Below, piece after piece: positions 34,901 through 40,700 of a DNA stretch of 64,000 nucleotides (positions are counted from its first letter, which is position 1; every line of letters begins with the position of its first letter). Source of the stretch: Inia geoffrensis (Eukaryota > Chordata > Mammalia > Artiodactyla > Iniidae); contig CM070903.1 of the NCBI GenBank assembly GCA_036417435.1, positions 81,523,501 through 81,587,500 of the forward strand, given 5' to 3'. Position numbers and translations under genes: made by a program. Below the pieces are notes generated by a model, which saw nothing but the letters and a program-made list of their open reading frames with translations, was not told the DNA's origin and made no database searches.

Positions 34901-36860
34901 TGGCCCCTGGCCTCCTTGGGCTTACAGTCAAGTGGGATAGACAGAAAGTAGTTATCAGTGTGACCAATGGAATGAGGAAGAGGTGCAAGGTGCTCCAGAA
35001 GGCACAGCAGGGGCTCTGACCTTGTCTTAGGGGTACAGAAGGGTTTCCCAGAGGAAGTAACACTTAAATGATGCGTGAGCGATGGATAGAGGTCAGTCAG
35101 GCACTCAACAGTTTGCCGAGGACACGTGCTCATGACCACCCTGCCTGACTTCCTCTTGCCACTTCTCTGGGAAGGCCATGGCCCCAAAGAGACCTGAATG
35201 CCTCTGGTCGCCTCCCAGCAAGGGCCAACAGGAGTTGTGCTTCTGGGGGGAGTGTGACCCATTCAGTTCTTGGTTTGGCTGAATGAAACTCATATGTTTC
35301 CTCTTTTTATTCTAGACATCCATTCCAACATTTACCCCCAAGCTGAATCAAGGGCAATAATAATCACAATACCTTACTTTATGTATCAATGTATCACCTC
35401 AATTCAAAGTAACATTTCCTGAGTACTGACCATGTTCCAAGCTATGTGAGATAGAAATGGACAACATACAGACCGAGTGTCTGGAAGCTCACACTGTGGT
35501 GTGGGAGAACGTAAGTGAATGCTTGCTCCTAGGTGAGCCTCACTAACCCTACACCACCTACTATTTATGCAGTGTTTGTAGTTTACAGAATATCTGCTCA
35601 TTCATCTCCTCTTTGCACAACTCTATGCGATTAGTATGTCAAATATTGTGACTCCCATTATTCAGATAAGGAAACAGAGCCTCAGAGATCTGAGAAAACA
35701 GTGGTGAAGGCTACGTGCCCCAGGCCCCACAACCAGTAATGGTAAGAGTGAGGAAAGGAAGACTGCCCATAGGTTTTGCATACACTGCCACATTTGAGAT
35801 GATGCATGTGCTAGGCAAGTATTACTATCTCCATTTTACAGATGAGAAAACTGAGGCCCAGAAAGGGCAAATGACCTGTGCAAGGTCACACAGCAAGTTC
35901 ATGACTAAGTTTGTACCAGAACATGGATCTCCTTCCTGATTCTGCATTCAGTGTTCCTTCACCTGTACCATAGGTAGTTTCTGAGGCCAGGTCTAAGGCA
36001 GACCCAGGCTCATCCAGGAAGGGGATGGGGATGAGTCAGCTCAAGGGGTGTCAGAGCAGCAGGGCTCCTCAGCCAGGGGTGGGGACCAACAGTGGCCTTG
36101 TGTTCCAGATCGAAATCCCAGTTGTTGACCACCGCATCTGCCAGGAGGCCTATACCCCACTGAAGAAGAAAGTGACCAGAGACATGATCTGTGCTGGGGA
36201 GAAGGAAGGTAAGTCAAGAGGCCGGCGTACAACAGGGCACCACCAGCCAGGGAGGGGAGCTGAGGCTGGCAGTGGAAGGACCGGAGACCTTGGAGCTGGC
36301 AGGTTGAGCAGCGGCGGACAGGCAGGAGCGAGGCGGGGGAGAGGGAGGACGGTCATGAGAGGAAGGATTCCACTGAAGAAGTTGCATCGGAGAGAAGGGG
36401 GCTAAGTAAGGAACTTCCATAATTCCCTTCTCGCAGCCCAGCTTTTCCCTTATGAAATGAGAGAGCCCTAACCTGCACTTTCTAAAATCATTGAGGTCTG
36501 AGGAGGTCTGACCTACAACAGCTCAGAGTCCATGTCTGGGTCCAGTGGTCTACTGCGCCCCCTGGTGCCCGATTCTCTGAACTACAAGGCAGTTGTGGAG
36601 AGAAGGAGGCTTCTCTGGATTTGGGGCTAGGGAAGGAGACGCTTTAACCTGCCTCACTTCTTCCTCTAGGCGGGAAGGATGCCTGTGCGGGTGACTCTGG
36701 AGGGCCCATGGTGACCTTGGATATAGAGAGAGGCCAGTGGTACCTAGTGGGCACGGTGTCCTGGGGTGTGGACTGCGGAAAGAAGGACCGTTACGGAGTG
36801 TATTCCTACACCTTCCACAACAAGGACTGGATACAGAGGGTCACCGGGATGAGGAATTGA
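1228..36860 (+). CDS. MASP1: MASP1, MASP-1 isoform (exons 3-8, 10-11, 13-18; 5' end outside window)
   Basis: Join 1228-1405, 3500-3631, 5807-6003, 8399-8546, 9868-9986, 10957-11035, 17487-17624, 18420-18494, 27788-27925, 31051-31164, 32034-32219, 34031-34098, 36109-36208, 36670-36860: 1863 nt, 620 residues plus TGA. With the 79 residues encoded by exons 1-2 in human this is 699 residues, the human length. Domain order is CUB1 (second half), Ca-binding EGF, CUB2, CCP1, CCP2, chymotrypsin-like protease. The activation site is R|IFSG in exon 13. The triad is His (CAC 31077-31079), Asp (GAC 32132-32134) and Ser (TCT 36696-36698), with an Asp six residues before Ser giving trypsin-like specificity. 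From family knowledge: a secreted protease that circulates with MBL and ficolins, autoactivates, cleaves MASP-2 and C2, and starts the lectin pathway. All exon phases join without a frameshift or stop. Confidence 0.97.
1932..2160 (+). mobile_element. CHR-type tRNA-derived SINE with target duplication
   Basis: Starts GGGCTTCCCTGGTGGCGCAG. The Pol III A box TGGCGCAGTGG is at 1944-1954, a B-box-like GGTTCATGCC at 1987-1996, and an A-rich tail ends the element. Flanked by AAAACTACATATA (1919-1931) and AAAACTACAAATA (2161-2173), a 13-bp duplication with one mismatch. Confidence 0.95.
2618..2835 (+). mobile_element. CHR-type SINE with a damaged A box
   Basis: Same family as the copy at 1932, but the start reads GGTGGTGGTTGAGAG: the bases that make up the A box are deleted. 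Ends in an (AAAC)n-type tail. It sits in the same old L1. Confidence 0.93.
3072..3260 (+). repeat. MIR SINE
   Basis: Recognisable MIR core: ggttaagagcccagattctagagcc, tgaatgctgactccaccactta and cagcttcatcatctatag in order. In intron 3. Confidence 0.8.
3262..3452 (+). repeat. MIR SINE, second copy, ending about 50 bases before the EGF exon
   Basis: Runs from caggttgcctgggtttgaacc through ctcatttgtaaatgg to gagtgctctgtaaatgttgg. Its end lies close to the acceptor of exon 4. Confidence 0.8.
3500..3631 (+). CDS. MASP1: MASP1 exon 4: calcium-binding EGF module
   Basis: Begins DVDEC and carries six cysteines. [12 protein letters not shown] fits the Asp/Asn beta-hydroxylation consensus C-x-[DN]-x4-[FY]-x-C-x-C, typical of Ca-binding EGF. 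DNRTC is an N-glycosylation sequon. The acceptor is gccctgcag; the donor GTGGGG is weaker than the GTAAG donors elsewhere in the gene. Confidence 0.97.
3632..5806 (+). other. MASP1 intron 4
   Basis: Holds L2-type fragments (about 4230-4560, about 4690-4760 and 5270-5460) and a MIR at 5585-5735. The rest is unique sequence with no exon-like signal. Confidence 0.65.
5585..5735 (+). repeat. MIR SINE in intron 4
   Basis: Contains tgtgtgaccttggttaagtc and cagtttccccatctgtaaaa followed by tggggataatgactcc, the MIR core and tail. Confidence 0.85.
5807..6003 (+). CDS. MASP1: MASP1 exon 5: first half of CUB2
   Basis: Acceptor tttcccacag, donor GTAAGA. Encodes [20 protein letters not shown] through CPYDYIK, including the acidic [13 protein letters not shown] stretch that supplies CUB Ca ligands. 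Human has PCPYDY where this has SCPYDY. Confidence 0.97.
6540..8130 (+). repeat. L2 LINE 3' part, interrupted by an L1
   Basis: The L2 3' region is visible on both sides of the insert: 'aaacataaattcctcaacacaatatgg' before it and 'caatgtcacctcctcaaagagg', 'tagtctgccccgactagg' after it. Removing 6817-7716 and one target copy restores continuity. Confidence 0.75.
6817..7716 (-). mobile_element. 5'-truncated L1 in antisense, with 13-bp target duplication
   Basis: The minus strand carries the end of L1 ORF2 (motifs [42 protein letters not shown]) with stops and frameshifts, then the 3' UTR (plus-strand atctttattggggtataatt). Exact duplicates CCTTCCTGTTCTT flank it (6804-6816 and 7717-7729). 5' truncated, so not autonomous. 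Confidence 0.95.
8399..8546 (+). CDS. MASP1: MASP1 exon 6: second half of CUB2
   Basis: Acceptor cctcacag, donor GTAACA. Encodes [19 protein letters not shown] through [22 protein letters not shown] is the conserved CUB C-terminal signature and Ca-site segment. Confidence 0.97.
8547..9867 (+). other. MASP1 intron 6
   Basis: Holds a MER5-like fragment (about 8785-8890) broken by an A-run (8821-8838). The remainder is unique sequence. Confidence 0.55.
9868..9986 (+). CDS. MASP1: MASP1 exon 7: first half of CCP1 (sushi)
   Basis: Acceptor ccccaccag, donor GTACAG. Encodes [12 protein letters not shown] through [12 protein letters not shown], with the first two of the four CCP cysteines. The module is split between two exons, as in human. 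Confidence 0.97.
10367..10392 (+). repeat. (AAC)n microsatellite
   Basis: Eight perfect AAC units followed by an A-run, inside a MER5-like fragment. Confidence 0.95.
10500..10695. repeat. MER5-type hAT remnant
   Basis: Reads tggaccactgctctcaggg, cacttgttagaaatgcaaa, cccactgattcagaagggc and ggtttgagagccgctgctctg: the order and near-palindromic ends of MER5A. Confidence 0.75.
10957..11035 (+). CDS. MASP1: MASP1 exon 8: second half of CCP1
   Basis: Acceptor tcttcccag, donor GTAAGA. Encodes [20 protein letters not shown] through IPTCK and ends one base into the next codon. That phase is shared by exon 9 (MAp44) and exon 10 (CCP2), so this donor is the first isoform switch. Confidence 0.97.
12701..12906 (-). 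mobile_element. CHR-type SINE, antisense, with 16-bp target duplication
   Basis: The plus strand runs from the T-rich tail through TTGCGGTACGCGGGCC to CCACCAGAGAAGCC. Flanks TGAAACACACACTTTT (12685-12700) and TGAAACACAGACTTTT (12907-12922) differ at one base. Confidence 0.95.
13605..13700 (+). promoter_or_regulatory. Long pyrimidine tract before the MAp44 exon
   Basis: About 95 bases, mostly C and T with many TCTT and CTCTCT motifs, ending a dozen or so bases before the weak exon 9 acceptor. These are PTB-type motifs; a splicing role is inferred. Confidence 0.5.
13714..13766 (+). CDS. MASP1: MASP1 exon 9: MAp44-specific terminal exon
   Basis: Acceptor catggtggcag. In the phase left by exon 8 it reads [17 protein letters not shown] then TGA (13764-13766), matching the human MAp44 tail in length, acidity and most positions. 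A pyrimidine-rich stretch lies upstream (about 13605-13700), but the last dozen bases before the AG are purine-rich, giving a weak acceptor that suits a regulated alternative exon. Confidence 0.92.
13767..14890 (+). other. MASP1: Probable MAp44 3' UTR
   Basis: Sequence after the MAp44 stop. The first full AATAAA on this strand is at 14867-14872, in a GAATAAAGG context, so the end near 14890 is inferred. No strong GU-rich element follows it, so a different end is possible. The span is mostly unique sequence. Confidence 0.4.
14867..14872 (+). terminator. Candidate poly(A) signal AATAAA for MAp44
   Basis: Canonical hexamer 1.1 kb after the MAp44 stop codon. Use is inferred. Confidence 0.35.
14891..17486 (+). 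other. MASP1 intron before exon 10 (after the MAp44 unit)
   Basis: Holds L2-like antisense remains (about 14890-15400) and a MIR (about 16480-16640). The rest is unique. No open exon with splice signals seen. Confidence 0.5.
17487..17624 (+). CDS. MASP1: MASP1 exon 10: first part of CCP2
   Basis: Acceptor ctctctcag, donor GTGAGC. Encodes [20 protein letters not shown] through YYKMLHSIT. The NLT sequon near the start of CCP2 is kept. Human has a second sequon (NNNTG) at the exon 10/11 border; here it is HSITD, so that glycan site is lost. Confidence 0.97.
17625..18419 (+). other. MASP1 intron 10
   Basis: Includes MIR-like (about 17890-18030) and L2-like (about 18100-18270) remains. The acceptor of exon 11 has a good pyrimidine tract. 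Confidence 0.5.
18420..18494 (+). CDS. MASP1: MASP1 exon 11: end of CCP2
   Basis: Acceptor tctcccag, donor GTACCT. Encodes [20 protein letters not shown] through TCLP and ends one base into the next codon. That phase fits both the MASP-3 exon (G|CG, Ala) and MASP-1 exon 13 (G|TG, Val), making this donor the second isoform switch. Confidence 0.97.
18495..22016 (+). other. MASP1 intron 11 (before the MASP-3 exon)
   Basis: Contains MIR-type fragments (about 19440-19560, 19785-19930, 20260-20345, 21230-21330), an L3/MIR-like piece (about 21340-21480) and an imperfect tandem array at about 21685-21850. No further exon is seen. Confidence 0.55.
21685..21850 (+). repeat. Decayed tandem repeat of about 20-bp units
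   Basis: Variants of 'aga-tgg-tccaggcc-aca' recur: agatgatccaggccac, acagatgggccagac, aaagatgagccc, with ctggctacagg and ttggctggaa in between. Units are diverged, so copy borders are approximate. Confidence 0.45.
22017..22900 (+). CDS. MASP1: MASP1 exon 12: complete MASP-3 serine protease domain
   Basis: Acceptor ctccttgcag. The open reading frame runs from [19 protein letters not shown] to QVER and TGA (22898-22900). The whole protease sits in one GC-rich exon and its active-site Ser codon is AGC. Sequons NSS, NVT and NYS are visible. Close to human MASP-3, with the C-terminal tail ([12 protein letters not shown]) the most divergent part. Confidence 0.98.
24035..24170 (+). repeat. MIR SINE inside the MASP-3 3' UTR
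   Basis: Runs ggttctagccccagctctgc, tgtgtaacctttgacaaatc and cctcagtttccccatctgta. It is in the sense of the transcript. Confidence 0.85.
24470..24475 (+). terminator. MASP1: Poly(A) signal of the MASP-3 transcript
   Basis: AATAAA with U/GU-rich DNA 25-65 bases downstream (24497-24540). Best poly(A) site in the 3' flank of exon 12. Confidence 0.75.
24542..24751 (-). mobile_element. CHR-type SINE just downstream of the MASP-3 poly(A) signal
   Basis: Antisense copy: T-rich tail, TTTTTGCGGTACGTGGGCC through CACCAGGGAAGCC. Short direct repeats TGTTTTGA lie at 24534-24541 and 24752-24759. Confidence 0.93.
25265..25390. repeat. MER5-type hAT remnant
   Basis: Contains tatatcagaatcacctggag, gcttgttaggaatgcagatt and ttctgaatcagcaggtta in MER5 order. 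Confidence 0.75.
26510..26665 (+). repeat. Pyrimidine-rich (TCC/TTC)n tract
   Basis: About 155 bases, almost all C and T on this strand, with imperfect TCC, CTC and TTCC units. Such tracts can form triplex (H-DNA). Confidence 0.85.
27788..27925 (+). CDS. MASP1: MASP1 exon 13: start of MASP-1 protease, activation site
   Basis: Acceptor ggctgcag, donor GTAAGG. Encodes [20 protein letters not shown] through FCGGSLLG. Cleavage after Arg gives the two-chain enzyme; human has IFNGR. The Cys of CGGSLL is half of the His-loop disulfide. Confidence 0.97.
29040..29350 (+). repeat. Purine-rich (GA/GGA/AAAG) tract
   Basis: About 310 bases dominated by A and G, with GAGAGA and AGACAGAG runs. No gene is supported; the open frames in it are low-complexity. 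Confidence 0.8.
30345..30545. repeat. MER5-type hAT remnant
   Basis: Begins gcagtggctctcagccctga and ends gaagttgagaagaaccac, the near-palindromic ends of MER5A. A TTTG-rich run sits inside. Confidence 0.8.
30550..30725. repeat. MER5-type hAT remnant, adjacent copy
   Basis: Contains atagaaatcacttggagatc, atgcagattctgattcagta and catttccaagaagctcccag, then tactggtccagggaccac. Confidence 0.8.
31051..31164 (+). CDS. MASP1: MASP1 exon 14: catalytic His exon
   Basis: Acceptor ctgttctcag, donor GTGAGT. Encodes [13 protein letters not shown] with the catalytic His and the second His-loop Cys, then the long loop typical of MASP-1 ([20 protein letters not shown]). This loop is the most divergent stretch from human in the protease. 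Confidence 0.97.
31165..32033 (+). other. MASP1 intron 14
   Basis: Includes an antisense L2 remnant (about 31505-31930: agcacatatgtatgtcctga, cacagggacttagagtctaa). No other feature seen. Confidence 0.6.
32034..32219 (+). CDS. MASP1: MASP1 exon 15: catalytic Asp exon
   Basis: Acceptor cttgcccag, donor GTACCA. Encodes [20 protein letters not shown] and [10 protein letters not shown] (catalytic Asp), ending QGPPQEG. Confidence 0.97.
32220..34030 (+). other. MASP1 intron 15
   Basis: Holds MIRs at about 32880-33080 (sense) and 33230-33480 (antisense), an L3/MIR-like piece (about 33530-33640) and an L2-type 3' end (about 33660-33840). The rest is unique. Confidence 0.6.
33230..33480 (-). repeat. 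MIR SINE, antisense
   Basis: The plus strand reads ttccagatgagaaaacaggc and cttacccaaggttcagcttg, the reverse of the MIR core. Confidence 0.8.
34031..34098 (+). CDS. MASP1: MASP1 exon 16
   Basis: Acceptor tctcctccag, donor GTGAAG. Encodes [20 protein letters not shown] then ME; VSGWG is the conserved beta-strand of chymotrypsin folds. Confidence 0.96.
34099..36108 (+). other. MASP1 intron 16
   Basis: Holds an antisense L2 remnant (about 34820-35100) and two antisense MIRs (about 35550-35700 and 35780-35905). No exon-like signal besides exons 16 and 17. Confidence 0.6.
35780..35905 (-). repeat. MIR SINE, antisense
   Basis: Contains atctccattttacagatgag and caaggtcacacagcaagttc on the plus strand. 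Confidence 0.85.
36109..36208 (+). CDS. MASP1: MASP1 exon 17
   Basis: Acceptor gtgttccag, donor GTAAGT. Encodes [20 protein letters not shown], then [13 protein letters not shown], including the MICAG strand that precedes the S1 pocket. Confidence 0.97.
36209..36669 (+). other. MASP1 intron 17
   Basis: Purine-rich in the first 200 bases (GGAGGGGAG and GGGGGAGAGGGAGG runs). Otherwise nothing recognised. Confidence 0.55.
36670..36860 (+). CDS. MASP1: MASP1 exon 18: catalytic Ser, C-terminus of MASP-1
   Basis: Acceptor ttcctctag. Encodes [14 protein letters not shown] (S1 Asp and nucleophilic Ser, codon TCT), VGTVSWG, and ends IQRVTGMRN then TGA at 36858-36860. Confidence 0.97.
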
Positions 36861-37021
36861 ATTCGGTTCCTCACCTTCTTCCTCACGTGTCCATGGTCAG
36901 TCAGCAGCAGAGGATGGTTATCTGATGCAAGATCTTGCCCTACATGCACCTCATTCGGCCCATCTATTACTGGCCAATAACGGGGGCATCTCGGCCCCCT
37001 TCTCACTCTCTTTAAAGAAGC

Positions 37022-37240
37022 AGAGTAGCAGGGTGGTCAGAATCCAGGTTGTATCACCTACTAGCTTTGTAACACTGGGCAGGTGACTTCACGTCTTTGA
37101 GCCTCAGTTTCTTTGTCCATATTATGGAAATGGCATACCTTACCTACCTCATAAAAGTCTGATGAGGATCAAATTTAGTTAATATACATGTAGCACATAG
37201 CACAGTGCAGGCATAAACTACGTGCTCAATAAATATGACT
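37022..37240 (+). repeat. MIR SINE supplying the proximal MASP-1 poly(A) signal
   Basis: Near full length: agtagcagggtggtcagaat, actagctttgtaacactggg, gagcctcagtttctttgtcc, acctacctcataaaagtctg and cgtgctcaataaatatga in order. Confidence 0.85.
37228..37233 (+). terminator. MASP1: Proximal poly(A) signal of MASP-1, inside a MIR
   Basis: CTCAATAAATAT matches the 3' end of the MIR consensus, so the repeat appears to have supplied the signal 370 bases after the stop codon. Confidence 0.5.
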
Positions 37241-37503
37241 TAGCAGAAGGCTGGTGTGTCTACCAGGCACATTACATTCTCTTACAAATCCTGGCTGGGC
37301 CTTAGGGCTGACCAGTGTGCACCACTCCCCTCAACCTTGACCATCTCCTTCACCTGCCCCCGAATGCTCCATGCTTCTTTACTACCATGCATTTCCCATC
37401 CCCCAATCCCCATCCCTCCCCATAAAAAGGTAAAATAGACAATGTTCTTAGTCTATGGCATGTCCCATAGTGAGGCACTTACGACCATGAGCTGGATACC
37501 AAA

Positions 37504-37540
37504 CTGTGAGAGTGCCTGAGAGAAGCAGGCACTCTCACAG
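37504..37540 (+). other. Perfect 15-bp inverted repeat (hairpin)
   Basis: Arm 37504-37518 CTGTGAGAGTGCCTG is the exact reverse complement of 37526-37540; the loop is 7 bases (AGAGAAG). It lies in the MASP-1 3' flank, inside the transcript if the distal poly(A) site is used. No function is known to me. Confidence 0.9.
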
Positions 37541-38965
37541 GGTGGGGAGACTGGGAATGGTGAATTAGGAAGTCAGACACCAGGTTCTAGAACCAACTCT
37601 GCCCGCAGCTCCCTGTGACTCTATGCAACTCCCGTCCCCTCGTCCCAAAGGACCCTCCCAGCTCTGACAGTCTAGGATCCAATGAAGCCATTTCTCCCTG
37701 AAGAGATGAGTTAAAGCCAAAATAACCAAAAGGCAAAAATTGCCTTAGGTTCAATAGAGCTTTGTTGCAGACCAAACACTGCTGCTACTGCAACACCCAC
37801 CCCTGTGCACCACCCCCTAGTTCCCAAGGACATAGCCCTGGCGAAGTGCTAGCCAAGGGGCCTTTCCTTATTCCTAAGCAGAGCCTCTGCTCTAGGCACC
37901 GGCCTCCTTTTCTTCCTGGGAACCTGAGTTGCACAAGGTAGGCCCTGGGAGGCTAGACTCAGGCCCGTTCACTCTCCCTCCCTGTGTCCACAGCTGACCC
38001 CAAGCCACCATTCCCTTGGTTCCTCACCCCCGTTCTTCACCCTGAACACCCCAGCCCTGCAGGGTCATAAGTGCTTCCCAAGCAGAATGCCTCTCCTCTC
38101 CCAACAGCCACCTCCTCTCTCAGGAAGCTTCCAGGGACCTCCTTCCCTCCAGAGCTCTGAGATTTAAGCCCTTCAAGGGATCAGAAGTCCCAAGTCCCTG
38201 GCTTCTGTTCTATCAAAATTGGTCTTCATGGGAGATTTCATTTCTCAACCTGCACTGCAGCTGCTGGAGTCGCTCAGGGTCTCTTGCTGAAAGAAGATGA
38301 TACTGAGGAATGAGAACTTATGGACACTAAGCCCTAAGCTCACCGCTCGGGGGTGGCAATTCACAGCCTGCTTTTGATGCTCTGAGCAAGTCATTCTCCC
38401 TCTCTGTGCCCTGCTGTTTATTCTGTAAATGGAAGATGGCAATCATACTCAATCTCAGCAGACATTTGTCAAGCAAACTGGAGCTCTATTTCAGACACCA
38501 GAGAAGAATTTCAATGCAAAGTTTTGGAACTACCCTAAGGCATTCCAAACACCATGCCTTCCAATTTCACAGCACTGCATGGGTGCCCCCATGTGCCAGG
38601 TTATGCTGACTGCTATGCGGACCACCAAGATGAGGGGAACATGATTCATACCTTCCAGGAGCTCCTACAGGAAGAGCTGACACATACACAAGTGTCTATC
38701 ATGAACAGAATGAACCCCACCAAGTGCTATGTGTCAGAATAGCACAGAGGTGAAAGAAAGGCCATTCTGGTATGGAGACGTTGGATGAGGGGGCATCAGG
38801 AAGACATCCCAGAGGAGATGGTGTTGGAGCTGAGCCTTGAAGAGGGTGGGCATTTCCACAGGTAAGACAGAGGGAGGCCTTCCAGGTAGTAGGACAACAA
38901 GAGTCCATGTCCACTCAGGCTTTCCTCGGATTACACTCTCTTCCCTCACAAAAAGGAGATGTCCA

Positions 38966-39180
38966 GGGCTTCCCTGGTGGTGCAGTGGTTGAGAGTCCGC
39001 CTGCCGATGCAGGGGACACGGGTTCGTGCCCCGGTCCGGGAAGATCCCACATGCCGCGGAGCGGCTGGGCCCGTGAGCCATGGCCGCTGAGCCTGCGCGT
39101 CCGGAGCCTGTGTTCCGCAATGGGAGAGGCCACAGCAGTGGGAGGCCCGCGTACCGCAAAAAAAAAAAAAAAAAAAAAAA
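38966..39180 (+). mobile_element. CHR-type SINE, most intact copy in the window
   Basis: Runs from GGGCTTCCCTGGTGGTGCAG to a 20-base A tail. A box TGGTGCAGTGG at 38978-38988 and B-box-like GGTTCGTGCC at 39021-39030. Flanking repeats GAGATGTCCAG (38955-38965) and GACATGTCCAG (39181-39191) form the target duplication with one mismatch. Confidence 0.96.
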
Positions 39181-39780
39181 GACATGTCCAGCAGACCAGT
39201 GCTCTGACTCCAGGATCAGAGCCAACATCTAAAAGAAACTTTCTCCTTAAAATCAGACAACTCTGAGACTTGAAGCAGCCTCGGAATTTGTATACAAATA
39301 CTGACTTCTGGCTGGACCCAGTTTATCCTGTTTATTCCCCCAACTGCAATTTCATCCTGATTCTAAGGGATGTCTAGATGTACTGCTGGGCTTACCCTTG
39401 ATCTACAAACATTTGCTAGATGTACCAGCCCCTGCACTGATGCTAAGGTCCAAGAAAACCTACTGTCTCACAGAGTCATAGAAGCAGAGGGTTGGAGTGT
39501 CTGTTAGGACCATATTGTCTAACTCTATGACCTCGTTCTTGAGCATATCTAAAGATGGGAAACTCACTACCTCCAAATATAGCCAATTTCAACCTCAAAA
39601 CGTGCTCTTAGAAAGGTCTCTTCTATACAACCAAAATCCACCTCCCAGAATATACTTAGCATATCTAAAGCTATGATTCCGTGCCATGAATGTTGTTATC
39701 AACAATAATGATCATGCCCGATTTCATTAGCAACAGAAGCTGTTGCTCTACATGTGTAGCTGTAACTACACGTTACTTCC

Positions 39781-39786
39781 AATAAA
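39781..39786 (+). terminator. Candidate distal poly(A) signal of MASP-1
   Basis: AATAAA followed within 30-50 bases by a U/GU-rich stretch (39810-39830). A long MASP-1 3' UTR would be compatible with this site; use is inferred. Confidence 0.4.
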
Positions 39787-40564
39787 CATCTGTATTGAGT
39801 CAAAGCATCCTGTTTGGCTTGTATGTTTTTCACGTACTGATAGTTCTGGTGAGTTGTGTTTTCGTTTATCAACATTTCTCTGTATTCAATTAGGATCCCT
39901 GAACCATGAAGAGAGAGAGAGAGATTGATGGGAAGATCAAATTATCGATACAAAAGCACTTCTTAGGCTTTTCAGGTCAGTTCTGATTAAATACCTTGTT
40001 CTGTTGTTCCTGTAAGTTATCAAAATATCCCAGGATGCCAATCTTCCAATATCCAAATTGTATTTCTGGTTTGTCACCCACACCTAGAATAGAAAAAACA
40101 TATTTTTTCGGATCATGTGTTCAACTGTTTGGTTCAGAAAACATGGCACCAGATCTATGAGTGGCCTGCTCTGAATTGAAGTATGTACTTTCCTTCTGCC
40201 ATGAGTTCACCTTATTCCCAGGTGGCAGGAATCAAAGAACCAGCAACACTAAGAAGTCCTTCAAGTAAAGGTAGGCAACAATCATGGAGGGAAAATCTAT
40301 ACCCCTCATGCAGCAGAGATGGTGGCCAATCTGGGTCTAGTATGGGACGTGAAATCAAGAGACTTAGGTTCTCATGCAAGCATATGTTGACTTCTTTATC
40401 CACTTCATTTCTCCATCTATAAACTGGCAGAAAAATCCTTGCCCTACCCCTGTCTGAGGGTTGTTGAATCAGATGAATTAGCATATAGGAAAGAACTTTG
40501 GAAACTAAGTTAGCTCAAAATAAAAAGGCCTATGGGAAATAATCACTAAAATACTTTTGAGTAT

Positions 40565-40700
40565 TTACCATATGATTGAGACCACACTAAGCTCTTAGAC
40601 AATTCTCTAATTTAGTCCTCAAAATAACCTATGACAAAAGTACTATAATTATCCCCATTGTACAACTGAGCAAACTGAAACACGGTGAGGTTAAAAATGT
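40565..40700 (-). repeat. MIR SINE, antisense
   Basis: The plus strand reads taatttagtcctcaaaataa and attatccccattgtacaact in MIR reverse order. Confidence 0.75.

Larger units (their letters stand above)
36861..37255 (+). other. MASP1: MASP-1 3' UTR (proximal end; may extend to about 39800)
   Basis: The first good signal, AATAAA at 37228-37233, lies inside a sense MIR (about 37022-37240), with GU-rich DNA after it (ggctggtgtgtc). A second signal at 39781-39786, also followed by U/GU-rich sequence, would give a UTR of about 2.9 kb carrying the hairpin at 37504 and the SINE at 38966. Confidence 0.6.
37256..39800 (+). other. MASP1 3' flank / possible distal 3' UTR
   Basis: Contains the 15-bp hairpin (37504-37540), an L2-like antisense stretch (about 38540-38890) and a CHR SINE (38966-39180). 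The remainder is unique. Open frames here are short or repeat-derived. Confidence 0.5.

Noticed and set aside
38734..39228. 164-codon minus-strand open frame
   Set aside because: Its centre is the CHR SINE at 38966; the same peptide-like string appears at every CHR copy.
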